Assembly (NCBI RefSeq): GCF_007746795.1
Contig: NZ_CP036343.1
Location: 124,001-188,000 of the forward strand
DNA: 64,000 nucleotides
Reading direction: 5' to 3'
From: Gimesia algae
GTDB taxonomy: Bacteria > Planctomycetota > Planctomycetia > Planctomycetales > Planctomycetaceae
Below are positions 33,545 through 41,980 of the stretch, in pieces (the stretch's first letter is position 1; each line of letters opens with the position of its first letter). Below the pieces are notes generated by a model. That model saw only the letters and a list, made by a program, of their open reading frames with translations, ran no database searches and was not told the origin of the DNA. The position numbers were made by a program, and so were the translations under genes.

Positions 33545-36520
33545 TTATTCGGTTCGGGGTGCTTTAATGACCCGGGGCAGTTCGGGCAGTGTCACCAGGT
33601 CGGCGCCGGCATTCGTGCGATCGATGGCTGTGATCGTCGGGCTGCCATCGGTGGGCTGAGTAAACTGCAACTGTGACGGCTGCAGTTCCGAACATAACGC
33701 GGTGATCAGTTTCTGGCGGTCTGCGACCCAGGGGATTTCCATCTGGTAACTGTTGACATCGGCAGAAAGCCCCCAGATATCTTTCCAGTCGAGGGCATCC
33801 ATGGAGAGCGCTCCGGTGGTTCCCTGTTGAGACTGAATGGTCCAGAAGGTTCCGAAGCGATCAAAATAGTTATTGGATCCGCGCCAGGTCAGCAGTTTCT
33901 GGCGGAAATCATTTTCGTTGGTGTTGCCCTTCATCATCACAAACGGGGCATTGCTGCGTGAGAAGAACACATTATTGCGTGCCGAGACGTTTAGAGGAAT
34001 CAGCTCACGCGGAATCGCGCCACTGTCCATCACAGACAGTCCTTTACCCAGAATAAACGTGGAATGATTCAATACCAGTTCCAGATGATCACCCTCCATC
34101 GGTTTGTTGTTGCAGCCTGTCAGTTCAATCAGTGACTGGGCAATCATTAAAGCGGAGTTGGTAATTTCCAGGCGTGTGGGGGCGGTTTCACGTATCGAGA
34201 ACGCATGGCCGTCACAGCGAAGTACGGAGTTGACGATTTCCACAAACGTCGATTCTTTGACCTGACGTTTTCCCATCATGGAGTCGTCATTGAGACCCTG
34301 GTTGATGGGCTCGTTCATTTCGAAGATGGAAACCTGCTGGCTGGTTGTATTGGCACAGGTGACGGTCACCTGATGCAGCCGGATGTCGTGTGCATTTTTC
34401 AAGGAGAAGATCGCCCAGGAATCCGAGTTGAGATCTTTGACGTCGACGATAATTCCCAATTCGAACAGTTCCAGAGAACCATTGGCAATCTGAATCATAT
34501 GAGTCTGGAAACCTTCGGCTGGTTCTTCGACCGATTCAAACAGCAGTATCGGTTTTCGATCTTTGGCAGCACGAATCCGGACACGTTTGTTATTGATGTG
34601 AATGGGGGCTTCTTTACGAATGCCAGTGAAGCCGAGTTCGATGATACTACCGTCGTCGGCGGCAGCACAGGCGGCATCCAGCGTTTTGAAGTCCTGGCCG
34701 GCAGTGCCATCCGGATTGATAATGGTAATCGCGGGGATTTCGATCTTGCGAAACTCGTTTTCACTTTTCTTCGGGAACGGGTCAGGTTCTGTTTCTACCG
34801 GAACTTCGGTATCAGGAGCCAGTGGAACCATGGATTTGTTCTGGCTGCTTTCAGACAGGGCCAGCTTCGTATCGGTCTTGTTATCACGCAGCACTTTATT
34901 ACCTGAATCAGAACTGGTACCGGGCAGGTTTCCGGCGTCCAGGAGTTCGCTGATCGTTCTTTTTGTTGACAGGAGGGGCACGTTGTCGAAAATTTCGTTC
35001 AGAGGCTTATTGTCCTCTTCCAGATTCATTTTCGCCAAACGGTTTTCTTCGATGCTCTCGCTGGCAGTAGTACTTTCCTCTGGAGTTACCGTCTTCGTGA
35101 TCGTTTTTGTACTTTCCTTTTCGGGCGAATCCAGCGAACCGAGTATTTCTTTACTCGCGATGGTCGGCGAAATGGGAGTGTCCGATGTCGCAATGGCGAG
35201 ATCAGTGTCCTGATTTTTCTGTGGGGTTTTTTGCGATGCTGGTTTGGGAGAGTCCGTCTTCTGACTATTATTTTGGGTCACATTCACCGAGGCAGGGTTG
35301 AACGTTGGATAACGGTCCAGCAGCACAACAATGATGAGCAGGACGGCCGCAGTGGCGATCCAGCCGATGTATTTTTCCAGAAAACCAAGTCGGGTGTTTG
35401 TGGGGGAAGTCCAGACCAGACCTTCGGGATTCACGCCGCGCAGGTCCAGTTGCCCGGCGACCTGCATCAATTGATACATCAACTCTTCGGGAGTCTGATA
35501 CCGATCATCCGGATCACTGGCCATCATTTTCTGGACGATGAGTGAAAGTTCTCGTGGCAGTTGTTTATTAATGGTTGCCGGATCGGGAACATTTTTTCCG
35601 GAATGATCCAGCAGTTTCTGCAGTACGGTGCCTTCGCCGTAGGGAGGCTCTCCGGTCAGCATGTGATACAGGGTGCAGCCCAGTGAATAGATATCACTAC
35701 GAACATCTACGTTACGCGGGTCTTTTGCCTGCTCGGGAGAAATATAATCGAACGTTCCCAAAGTGGTGCCGGCTGTCGTCAGGTCGGCGGATGCGTTATC
35801 GCTTTCCTTACGGGCCAGTCCCAGGTCAACCAGTTTGGCGCGGCCACCAGGGGTAATAATGATGTTGGATGGTTTGATATCACGGTGCACCACACCCGCT
35901 TTGTTGATGTGCTTCAAAGCCGAGGCTATCTGCAAAGCATAGTTGACGGCTTCTGCTGCCGGCAGGATGCCACGCGACTGAATGATCTCGCGAACGTTGG
36001 TCCCTTTGACATATTCAAAGGCGATGAAGTTCAGCCCCTGGTCTTCACCGATATAAAATACGCGGGAGATATTTTCGTGATCGAGTCGCGCTGCCGCCTT
36101 GGCTTCGTTCTGGAATCGTTTCACCGATCCTACATCACGCGATTGACCGGGGCTTAATACTTTCAGCGCCACAACACGATCCAGGCGGGTATCGATGGCA
36201 CGGAAGACGGCACCCATGCCTCCTCGGCCGATGCGCTCCCGGATGACAAAGTGTTCCAGCTTCATGCCGGAAGGACTGGTTGTATCTTCCGGAGTTTCCG
36301 CATCGTCTGTGGTGGGCGGGAACAGTCGGTTCCAGACGGAGGATCGGGCAAAATTCGCCTGGGCGCTGTCTTTTTCACGATTCGAGTCTGGTGCGGGAAT
36401 GGGCTCCAGGGGGCTGATGATGGTTTCCGGGCCCTCCGCATCAGGAACGGGCCGCGCAAAAAACTCGGGCAGAGATTCCTGTTCCGTCATCGATCGTTCA
36501 GATTTTGACTCGGAGCCCAT
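33545..36520 (-). CDS. Receptor-type Ser/Thr protein kinase with beta-helix ectodomain
   Basis: 991 aa, ATG at 36520. After an unstructured N-terminus of ~90 residues lies a Hanks kinase: P-loop GRGGMGAV (98-105), K120, HRDIKPSN (212-219), DLG in place of DFG (232-234) and SPE instead of APE (261-263). The replacement DLG is common in bacterial kinases. One transmembrane segment about 384-402 follows, then a Ser/Thr/Lys-rich linker (about 405-620), and a C-terminal right-handed beta-helix-like part starting near NPDGTAGQDFKTLDAACAAADDGSIIELGFTG. It should sense a ligand outside and phosphorylate proteins in the cytoplasm. The linker is rich in Ser/Thr and could be a phospho-target. The TPR protein downstream may be a partner. 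Confidence 0.9.
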   Translation of the reverse strand: MGSESKSERSMTEQESLPEFFARPVPDAEGPETIISPLEPIPAPDSNREKDSAQANFARSSVWNRLFPPTTDDAETPEDTTSPSGMKLEHFVIRERIGRGGMGAVFRAIDTRLDRVVALKVLSPGQSRDVGSVKRFQNEAKAAARLDHENISRVFYIGEDQGLNFIAFEYVKGTNVREIIQSRGILPAAEAVNYALQIASALKHINKAGVVHRDIKPSNIIITPGGRAKLVDLGLARKESDNASADLTTAGTTLGTFDYISPEQAKDPRNVDVRSDIYSLGCTLYHMLTGEPPYGEGTVLQKLLDHSGKNVPDPATINKQLPRELSLIVQKMMASDPDDRYQTPEELMYQLMQVAGQLDLRGVNPEGLVWTSPTNTRLGFLEKYIGWIATAAVLLIIVVLLDRYPTFNPASVNVTQNNSQKTDSPKPASQKTPQKNQDTDLAIATSDTPISPTIASKEILGSLDSPEKESTKTITKTVTPEESTTASESIEENRLAKMNLEEDNKPLNEIFDNVPLLSTKRTISELLDAGNLPGTSSDSGNKVLRDNKTDTKLALSESSQNKSMVPLAPDTEVPVETEPDPFPKKSENEFRKIEIPAITIINPDGTAGQDFKTLDAACAAADDGSIIELGFTGIRKEAPIHINNKRVRIRAAKDRKPILLFESVEEPAEGFQTHMIQIANGSLELFELGIIVDVKDLNSDSWAIFSLKNAHDIRLHQVTVTCANTTSQQVSIFEMNEPINQGLNDDSMMGKRQVKESTFVEIVNSVLRCDGHAFSIRETAPTRLEITNSALMIAQSLIELTGCNNKPMEGDHLELVLNHSTFILGKGLSVMDSGAIPRELIPLNVSARNNVFFSRSNAPFVMMKGNTNENDFRQKLLTWRGSNNYFDRFGTFWTIQSQQGTTGALSMDALDWKDIWGLSADVNSYQMEIPWVADRQKLITALCSELQPSQLQFTQPTDGSPTITAIDRTNAGADLVTLPELPRVIKAPRTE

Positions 36521-37013
36521 GGTCTAAAGTTCACTTAAAAGTAGCGATGATTCAATGTGTGAAATGATATCGAACGTTTTATCGGGCAGGCAACACCGCA
36601 ATACAAATTCACCTGGATTGGTGCAAAGTTATGCCGGGTCGTTGCGTGTCGTAGGCCCTGTGCAAGATTCGCTTGAGCACTTTATCATTATTTATGATCC
36701 TAAACCTTTTTGAAGTGACTGTTTAGGAGTTTCCTGTTGCCTTGGAATTCAAGCGGTCTGAATCAGGTTGAAGATGTGATAAATGATCTCAGACTGGAAT
36801 TCGTTTATATAAATAAGGAACTACTACTATAATACGTCTTTTGGTCGTAGTTCGTTCTGAGAAAATTTCAATTTCAGCGAATATTCATCCAATTAATCCG
36901 CTACCGGAACTGCTGATTTGTCACTGTTTCTGCCGTTGAGTCCTGGAATATTCGAGAGATCTGGAACAGCAACATCACGAAGCAGATGAGTCCCGGAGCC
37001 GTTACGCACAAGT
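36521..37013. other. Intergenic region with an inverted repeat
   Basis: About 490 bp, mostly unstructured, between the FliN-like gene and the kinase gene (both minus). The only feature I see is the 8-bp inverted repeat TCCTAAAC (36698-36705) / GTTTAGGA (36721-36728) with a 15-nt spacer, 178 bp upstream of the kinase start. It could be an operator or a leader hairpin. No convincing promoter pair was found. Confidence 0.4.
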
Positions 37014-37907
37014 TTAAAACTCGATGATCTTGGGTTCGTACTCTTTTTTGAAACCGACGTGATCAATTTTCAACCCAAAGTTTTCACCGATCTTGACTGC
37101 TTCTCCCTGACAATAAACCTGATTGTTGATATACAGTTCCAGGGGATCTTCACAGGGTTTATCAAAGGTGATCAGAGAACCGGGACAGATGGAAAGTAAC
37201 TGGTTCATTTCAATTTTTTTGGATGCCAGTTTCACGATTGCCTGCACCGGCAGTTTATTGAGCCGATTCAGCGGATTGAGCGGGTTCTGGTTAGCAGGAA
37301 TTGCCTGGGCCATCTGTGGCGTCGCTTGAGAAGCAGAGGAAGAGGACGGCTGCGGTGCTGGATCTGCTTCGGGTTCTTCAGCAGATTCTGTAACTGGCAG
37401 TTTCGTCAGTGGCCAAATTACAGGGATCACAGCACTCGGGCTCTGGCCGTCGCTCTCTTCTTCTGAGGAAAATAAATTGATACGCAATAATGCCGCCCAT
37501 TCACTGGGAGCACATGCTGACACTTCGCTTGCTAAATTGTCTACGTAATAGGTTTTGAATTCGTCAACGTCACCCAGATCCATCGGGATCAGATTCATTG
37601 ACCATTCCAAAGCCAGTGTCTGCAGACGCGATGTCTGTGAGTCACCCGGTTCTGAGTACCAGTCAGGTAAAGGCAGATCCGCAGGGAACAGACCAACCAT
37701 TGCCTCGTCACCAAATCGAAACAGGGCAACCAGACCAGGACCCTGGAAAGATTCCCCCAGTTCTTCAGGCGACCAGACACCAGACTCCCCCATTTCCAGT
37801 CGATATTGATAATCGAAACACTGGTTGAAAGATTCTGTAATTGCAGGCATACTCTCACCCGCCTGGGTGAAAATGGATTCTACATTTTCCTGGCTGAAGC
37901 CCGACAT
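37014..37907 (-). CDS. FliN/FliM-type (SpoA domain) protein
   Basis: 297 aa, ATG at 37907. The last ~75 residues match the SpoA/FliN fold (LASKKIEMNQLLSICPGSLITFDKPCEDPLELYINNQVYCQGEAVKIGENFGLKIDHVG), as in the flagellar C-ring and type III secretion. The N-terminal ~190 residues (FNQCFDYQYRLEMGESGVWS...ALFRFGDEAMVGLFPAD) look like a second, FliM-middle-like or unknown domain, joined by a Pro/Ser/Ala linker. No flagellar gene is next to it; it may be an orphan motor-switch protein or adaptor. The swarmer stage of planctomycetes makes a flagellar role plausible. Confidence 0.8.
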   Translation of the reverse strand: MSGFSQENVESIFTQAGESMPAITESFNQCFDYQYRLEMGESGVWSPEELGESFQGPGLVALFRFGDEAMVGLFPADLPLPDWYSEPGDSQTSRLQTLALEWSMNLIPMDLGDVDEFKTYYVDNLASEVSACAPSEWAALLRINLFSSEEESDGQSPSAVIPVIWPLTKLPVTESAEEPEADPAPQPSSSSASQATPQMAQAIPANQNPLNPLNRLNKLPVQAIVKLASKKIEMNQLLSICPGSLITFDKPCEDPLELYINNQVYCQGEAVKIGENFGLKIDHVGFKKEYEPKIIEF

Positions 37908-38147
37908 TTCTTGTTAATTAGATCCTTAAAATGTTTTTTTGTTCATTATCTCAGAGACTGTCGTTGTCGTCTGAAATGCAGAAACCTTAATTCATACAAT
38001 CGACCAGTTGAAATTTAGTTCTTCACATAAAATCGGCAATCTTCGCTTATTCGGAAAAGATTGACATTATTTGAGGGCTACACCTGCATTATTTTAAACC
38101 ATGCTAACGGTCAGACCGTTCTGATTCAGAGAGGGACCATCAAGCGG
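37908..38147. other. Intergenic stretch between divergent genes, nothing recognised
   Basis: AT-rich spacer between the FliN-like gene (minus) and the repeat element ahead of the AIM24 gene. A perfect TTGACA (38061-38066) is present, but the nearest -10-like hexamer is 20 bp away and weak. Confidence 0.35.
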
Positions 38148-38241
38148 GACTGTGTCCAGTTTTACTGTAGCGTCTCCAGGGCCATTTAGACCGAGTATAT
38201 TAGATTGAGAGACGTTATAGTTATCTGTGATGCGTTCTAGC
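38148..38241 (+). repeat. Dispersed ~94-bp element, copy A
   Basis: This 94-bp stretch is repeated in reverse orientation at 60955-61049 with about 85% identity by hand alignment. The first 31 bases (GACTGTGTCCAGTTTTACTG followed by TAGCGTCTCCA) are identical, as are GGCCATTTAGACCGAGTAT and TGAGAGACG. Its arms TAGCGTCTC (38168-38176) and GAGACGTTA (38209-38217) form a 9-bp hairpin with a 32-nt loop. The end of the element is 28 bp upstream of the AIM24 start. It is probably a leader RNA structure, a promoter-linked element or a mobile short repeat. Confidence 0.8.
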
Positions 38242-38269
38242 TTAGCACCTGAAGGAAGAGGAGAATCTG

Positions 38270-39058
38270 ATGCGCTGTCATGAAGTGGACTACGAAATAT
38301 TTGGTTCGGATCTGCAGATTGTGGAGATCATTCTGGATCCGGGAGAATCGGTGGTTGCTGAAGCCGGCTCCATGAACTACATGGAAGAGGGAATCCGTTT
38401 TGAAGCACGGATGGGGGATGGGTCTCAACCCAATGACGGCTTTTTTGGAAAAATATTCAAAGCGGGAAAACGCATGCTGTCGGGTGAGTCACTGTTTATG
38501 ACACACTTTACGAACGAGGGATCGCGGCAGCAGCGCGTGGCGTTTGCGGCTCCCTACCCGGGAAAAATAATCGCCATCGATATGGATAAAGTGGGCGGTG
38601 CCATTACCTGCCAGAAAGATTCGTTTCTGTGTGCCGCTTTAGGCACGGAAGTCACCATGGCGTTTAACAAACGACTGGGATCAGGGTTCTTTGGCGGAGA
38701 GGGTTTTATTCTCCAGGAACTGCGGGGTGACGGGATGGCGTTTGTCCATGCGGGGGGAACCGTCATCAAAAAGAAACTCAACGGAGAAACGCTCCGTGTG
38801 GATACAGGCTGTATTGTCGCGTTTACCGGAGACATCGACTACAGCATCGAAAAAGCCGGCAATTTGAAGTCGATGGTTCTGGGAGGAGAAGGTCTGTTTC
38901 TGGCAACCCTGCGCGGACACGGGACCGTGCTGTTGCAGAGTCTGCCTTTTTCCCGGCTGGCTGATCGCGTTCTGGCACACGCGCCGGCTGCCGGCGGATC
39001 TTCCGCAGGGGAAGGCTCCGTGCTGGGAGGACTGGGAGACATGTTTGGCGACCGCTGA
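38270..39058 (+). CDS. AIM24 / TIGR00266 family protein
   Basis: 262 aa, ATG at 38270 with GAGGAG seven bases upstream. The double-stranded beta-helix repeats of the AIM24/TIGR00266 family are seen as [28 protein letters not shown] and [23 protein letters not shown], then [22 protein letters not shown] and [23 protein letters not shown], in the order expected. Molecular role in bacteria is unclear; in yeast the homologue is a mitochondrial protein. Gly/Ser tail [19 protein letters not shown] is normal for the family. The 94-bp dispersed element lies directly upstream. Followed by a DUF3592 gene. Confidence 0.88.
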   Translation: MRCHEVDYEIFGSDLQIVEIILDPGESVVAEAGSMNYMEEGIRFEARMGDGSQPNDGFFGKIFKAGKRMLSGESLFMTHFTNEGSRQQRVAFAAPYPGKIIAIDMDKVGGAITCQKDSFLCAALGTEVTMAFNKRLGSGFFGGEGFILQELRGDGMAFVHAGGTVIKKKLNGETLRVDTGCIVAFTGDIDYSIEKAGNLKSMVLGGEGLFLATLRGHGTVLLQSLPFSRLADRVLAHAPAAGGSSAGEGSVLGGLGDMFGDR

Positions 39059-39115
39059 GCTGCGATTCAACCGGAATGAATGTCAAAACCACACTGGAGC
39101 GAGAGGAGCCTGGAA

Positions 39116-39673
39116 ATGATTGTCAAACGGGACCGCATGCAAAAAGTCGGGCGCAGGCTGATCATGTTTCTGGGATTCATTTTTCTGCTGGTCGGCTATG
39201 TGATGGCTTATCAAAAAGGGCTACCCCTCATCGAACAGGCCCGCGCCAGCACAGGCTGGCCTGTAACGACCGGTGAGGTCCTCGAATCAGATGTGAAATC
39301 GCATCGCAGCAGTAATTCGAAATCCTCTACCTATTCTGCGCACGTCGTTTATCGCTACCAGATCGAAGACAAAAACTATGAAGCGCAAACGGTCTGGTTT
39401 GGCAGCGATATTTCGACTTCTGACAAATCACTGGCAGAGAACACCGTCAAAAAATATCCCGTCAATCAGAGTGTGACCGTGTATTACGATCCTCAGCATC
39501 CGGTAGCAGCAGTGCTGGAGCCAGGCGTCTTCATGACCACCTGGTTTTACTACCTGTTTGGCTGGGCATTTCTGGGAGCGGGCATCCTGATGACGGGGAT
39601 TCCACTGTTTAGATCATTTTTTCGACTGTTTATCAGCAGGGGATCGCAGAATTCGGCAAATATTGCTGAATGA
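39116..39673 (+). CDS. DUF3592 membrane protein
   Basis: 185 aa from ATG 39116, preceded by AGAGGAG at seven bases; an in-frame ATG at 39080 has a weak site. Two transmembrane segments (about 14-34 and 142-165) flank a beta-rich extracytoplasmic domain: GWPVTTGEVLESDVKSH, YSAHVVYRYQIEDKNYEAQTVWFGSDIS and NQSVTVYYDPQHPVAAVLEPG, the usual DUF3592 pattern. It follows the AIM24 gene on the same strand after 57 bp. Role unknown. Confidence 0.8.
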   Translation: MIVKRDRMQKVGRRLIMFLGFIFLLVGYVMAYQKGLPLIEQARASTGWPVTTGEVLESDVKSHRSSNSKSSTYSAHVVYRYQIEDKNYEAQTVWFGSDISTSDKSLAENTVKKYPVNQSVTVYYDPQHPVAAVLEPGVFMTTWFYYLFGWAFLGAGILMTGIPLFRSFFRLFISRGSQNSANIAE

Positions 39674-39777
39674 ATACCTGAAATTGCGCCATCCAGAAAT
39701 CGGGCTTGTTTCAAAAAGCAACCTTTGATACAGAACACCCACCTCTCTCACAAACTCCATTTCCGGGCTGTCTTATC

Positions 39778-40818
39778 ATGTTTTTTTTACGGCGAAATTC
39801 TGCGCAAAAAGCCTTCTGGCTGATGCTCAGTGTCTGTCTGCTTTGTGCTTCGATCTCAGGCTGCGCTACCACTCCTTATGTCTATCAGCCTGCTTTGATC
39901 GAATCTCCCGAGCCTTTACTCGCAGCAGGAGAGCCCCAGATTGTGCGAGGCAAACGCAGACCTGTCATCGATGGCATCGGCTGGGTCGTCGGGGTTCCCG
40001 GTAAAGTGCTGCTCTGGAACCGGCGGGTTGATAACCACAATGTTTCTCCGGAAACCGAAGCAGCGATCGCTGCCTACCTGGAAAAGAACGGGCTGGAACA
40101 GGTGAAGGTGCGCGTCAATGAATACGATCCCCTGGGAGAATGGAAGCGACTGCGAAAAAATAAAGCCGTTGGCTGGGGCTGGCGCTATACTGCAGGAACC
40201 TTGACGGCTCTGTCCTACACGCTGCTGCCCGGACGAATTATTGGGGGCGACAACTACAATCCGTTTACCAATACGATCAGCCTCTATTCTGATCTTCCCG
40301 CAGTGGCTTTGCATGAAGGGGGGCACGCGAAAGATTTTGGTACCCGCAAATATAAAGGCACCTATGCGGTCGCCGGCGCACTGCCCGTTGTGTCACTCTG
40401 GCCGGAAGCGATTGCCACCAATGACGCATTAGGTTATTTACGCGCGGAAGAAGATTTTGAGACGGAGGAAGAAGCGTATCGGGTACTTTATCCCGCCTAC
40501 GCGACCTATATCGCAGGGGCGGCAACTCCTTTCCTGCCTTATGCTGATCTGGCTGTGAAAGCAGGAACGGTGATCCCGGCCCATCTGGTGGGGCGCTGGA
40601 AAGCACGCGAGGTAAAACAGGAACAGCTCGCGCGATATGCCAGATCAGAACTGCAGCAGGTTTCTGCGACTCAGACGGAGCAGCTTCCAGAACAGGAGGA
40701 CCAGAAGCATCAGCAAATTCAGCAGGCCTACTTCGAACAGGCAGCATCCACTGACGAACCGAAGGGGCAGACGGACCAGTTTGTAAAACCTGTGAATTTC
40801 AATCAGGCGGATGAGTGA
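39778..40818 (+). CDS. Zincin-like HEGGH lipoprotein
   Basis: 346 aa from ATG 39778; the longer frame from a TTG at 39706 lacks a ribosome site and delays the signal. Lipobox ISGC (Cys29) is clear. Residues 179-183 are HEGGH in SLYSDLPAVALHEGGHAKDFG, a HExxH zinc metallopeptidase motif. GTYAVAGALPVVSLWPEAIATNDALGYLRAEEDFETEEEAYR follows, giving downstream Glu/Asp that could supply a third ligand. C-terminal coiled coil is Gln/Glu rich (EQLPEQEDQKHQQIQQAYFEQ). It probably is a membrane-tethered metalloprotease, or a structural relative of one, of a type I cannot name. No partner genes near. Confidence 0.72.
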   Translation: MFFLRRNSAQKAFWLMLSVCLLCASISGCATTPYVYQPALIESPEPLLAAGEPQIVRGKRRPVIDGIGWVVGVPGKVLLWNRRVDNHNVSPETEAAIAAYLEKNGLEQVKVRVNEYDPLGEWKRLRKNKAVGWGWRYTAGTLTALSYTLLPGRIIGGDNYNPFTNTISLYSDLPAVALHEGGHAKDFGTRKYKGTYAVAGALPVVSLWPEAIATNDALGYLRAEEDFETEEEAYRVLYPAYATYIAGAATPFLPYADLAVKAGTVIPAHLVGRWKAREVKQEQLARYARSELQQVSATQTEQLPEQEDQKHQQIQQAYFEQAASTDEPKGQTDQFVKPVNFNQADE

Positions 40819-40824
40819 TCAGAA

Positions 40825-41298
40825 TCAGCTGGCAGGAGAGGTCGTAGTGCCGCCCAACTGGGGCAACCGCTCGTGAGGTTCATTGCATAGAGGGTAGCTG
40901 CTGGTAGAAGACGAGAGGATCTGTGCCAGCGTGGTTTCTGCAAAAGCGGTTTCTGTTTCACGCATGGCATCGTCGAGTTTGCGATGCAGCGGACATAAAT
41001 TGGCACCATGTCCTTTTAAACCCAGTGGGCAGGTTTTGATGCGGCAGATGGGATCGACGGCATTGACCACTTCCAGCAGATTCAGTTCCTCGGGTGTCTT
41101 GACCAGAGAGATGCCGCCACCAATTCCCCGCTGAGAATGCACAATGCTTGACTGCCGTAAACTCTGGAGCACTTTCGAAAGATAGGCCTGAGGTACTTTG
41201 GTGGCTTTTGCGATTTGCTCAGTGGTACAGGGGTTGGGAGCCTGATCCGCCAAATGAACAATTGCTCGAAGTGCGTATTCAACAGTCTGGGAAAACAT
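40825..41298 (-). CDS. Rrf2-family iron-sulfur transcriptional regulator (NsrR/IscR-like)
   Basis: 157 aa, ATG at 41298. N-terminal winged helix: MFSQTVEYALRAIVHLAD, TTEQIAKATKVPQAYLSKVLQSLRQSSIVHSQRGIGGG (the usual Rrf2 helix-turn-helix and wing). Three Cys follow, C85-x4-C90-x11-C102 (ICRIKTC...LCPLH), consistent with an [Fe-S] cluster, as in NsrR (NO), IscR or RsrR. An extra Cys is at 24. It is divergently transcribed from a protoglobin gene, with a palindrome in the 109-bp shared spacer. I infer a nitric oxide or redox sensor that controls the globin and itself; NsrR and IscR cannot be told apart from sequence. Confidence 0.87.
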   Translation of the reverse strand: MFSQTVEYALRAIVHLADQAPNPCTTEQIAKATKVPQAYLSKVLQSLRQSSIVHSQRGIGGGISLVKTPEELNLLEVVNAVDPICRIKTCPLGLKGHGANLCPLHRKLDDAMRETETAFAETTLAQILSSSTSSYPLCNEPHERLPQLGGTTTSPAS

Positions 41299-41319
41299 AG
41301 GAAAGTCCTTGAAAACGAT

Positions 41320-41340
41320 AATTGGACATCGATGTCAATT
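41320..41340. promoter_or_regulatory. Candidate Rrf2 operator between the regulator and protoglobin genes
   Basis: GACATCGATGTC (41325-41336) is a perfect 12-bp palindrome flanked by AATT arms (41320-41323 and 41337-41340), with one extra G breaking full symmetry. It overlaps a perfect TTGACA on the minus strand (41333-41338) that could be part of the regulator's promoter; no good -10 was found for it. Confidence 0.55.
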
Positions 41341-41407
41341 ATTGCGTTTGTTATACTTCAATTCAACTTAAAAGATTATAGTCGCTCAAGTCGGGGAGAA
41401 ATCAAAA

Positions 41408-41980
41408 ATGAGGCAGATTGATGAAGAAAAACTGGAATCCGATCTGACCTATCGATTTCAGTATCTGGTTGATTTTATTGGAATTACGGCAGACGACTTA
41501 GAGACGATTCATGCAACTGCAGCCGCGCTTGCCCCCCTGGTTCCTTCCCTGGTCGATGCGGTGTATGATCAATTGTTCCGATATGATTGCACGAAACGCC
41601 ATTTTGTGCCACGCCAACATGGTTACGAAGGCGAAACTCCTGAAAGTATCGAGACCCTGACTCTGGATCATGAAATGATTCAGTTTCGCAAACAGCATCT
41701 GGGCCGTTATCTGGAAGCGCTGGTCACCCGAGACTATGACGAAAAAATGGTGCAGTATCTGGATCTGGTGGGTAAAATTCATACTCCCCAAGCAGGTAGT
41801 CCGACTCTGGACGTGCCTCTCGTACAGATGAACGCCTTGATGGGATTTGTCTCAACCGCGTTGATTAATACAATCCTTGGTCTGAACCTGGATCGCGCAA
41901 CAGAAATCAAAACATTAACGGCGTTCAACAAACTGCTCTGGGTTCAGAATGATTTGATCAACCGTCACTACCAGGCTTGA
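41408..41980 (+). CDS. Protoglobin-family heme protein
   Basis: 190 aa, ATG at 41408. A globin-coupled-sensor-type protoglobin: YLVDFIGITADDLETIHATAAALAPLVPSLVDAVYDQLF (helices Z/A/B), KRHFVP, and the proximal-histidine region LDLVGKIHT with H125. The length matches standalone protoglobins, and no signalling domain is fused. Such heme proteins bind O2, NO and CO and may sense or detoxify NO. Divergence from an Rrf2 regulator supports an NO/redox role. Stop is adjacent to the next gene's stop (41980/41981). Confidence 0.9.
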   Translation: MRQIDEEKLESDLTYRFQYLVDFIGITADDLETIHATAAALAPLVPSLVDAVYDQLFRYDCTKRHFVPRQHGYEGETPESIETLTLDHEMIQFRKQHLGRYLEALVTRDYDEKMVQYLDLVGKIHTPQAGSPTLDVPLVQMNALMGFVSTALINTILGLNLDRATEIKTLTAFNKLLWVQNDLINRHYQA

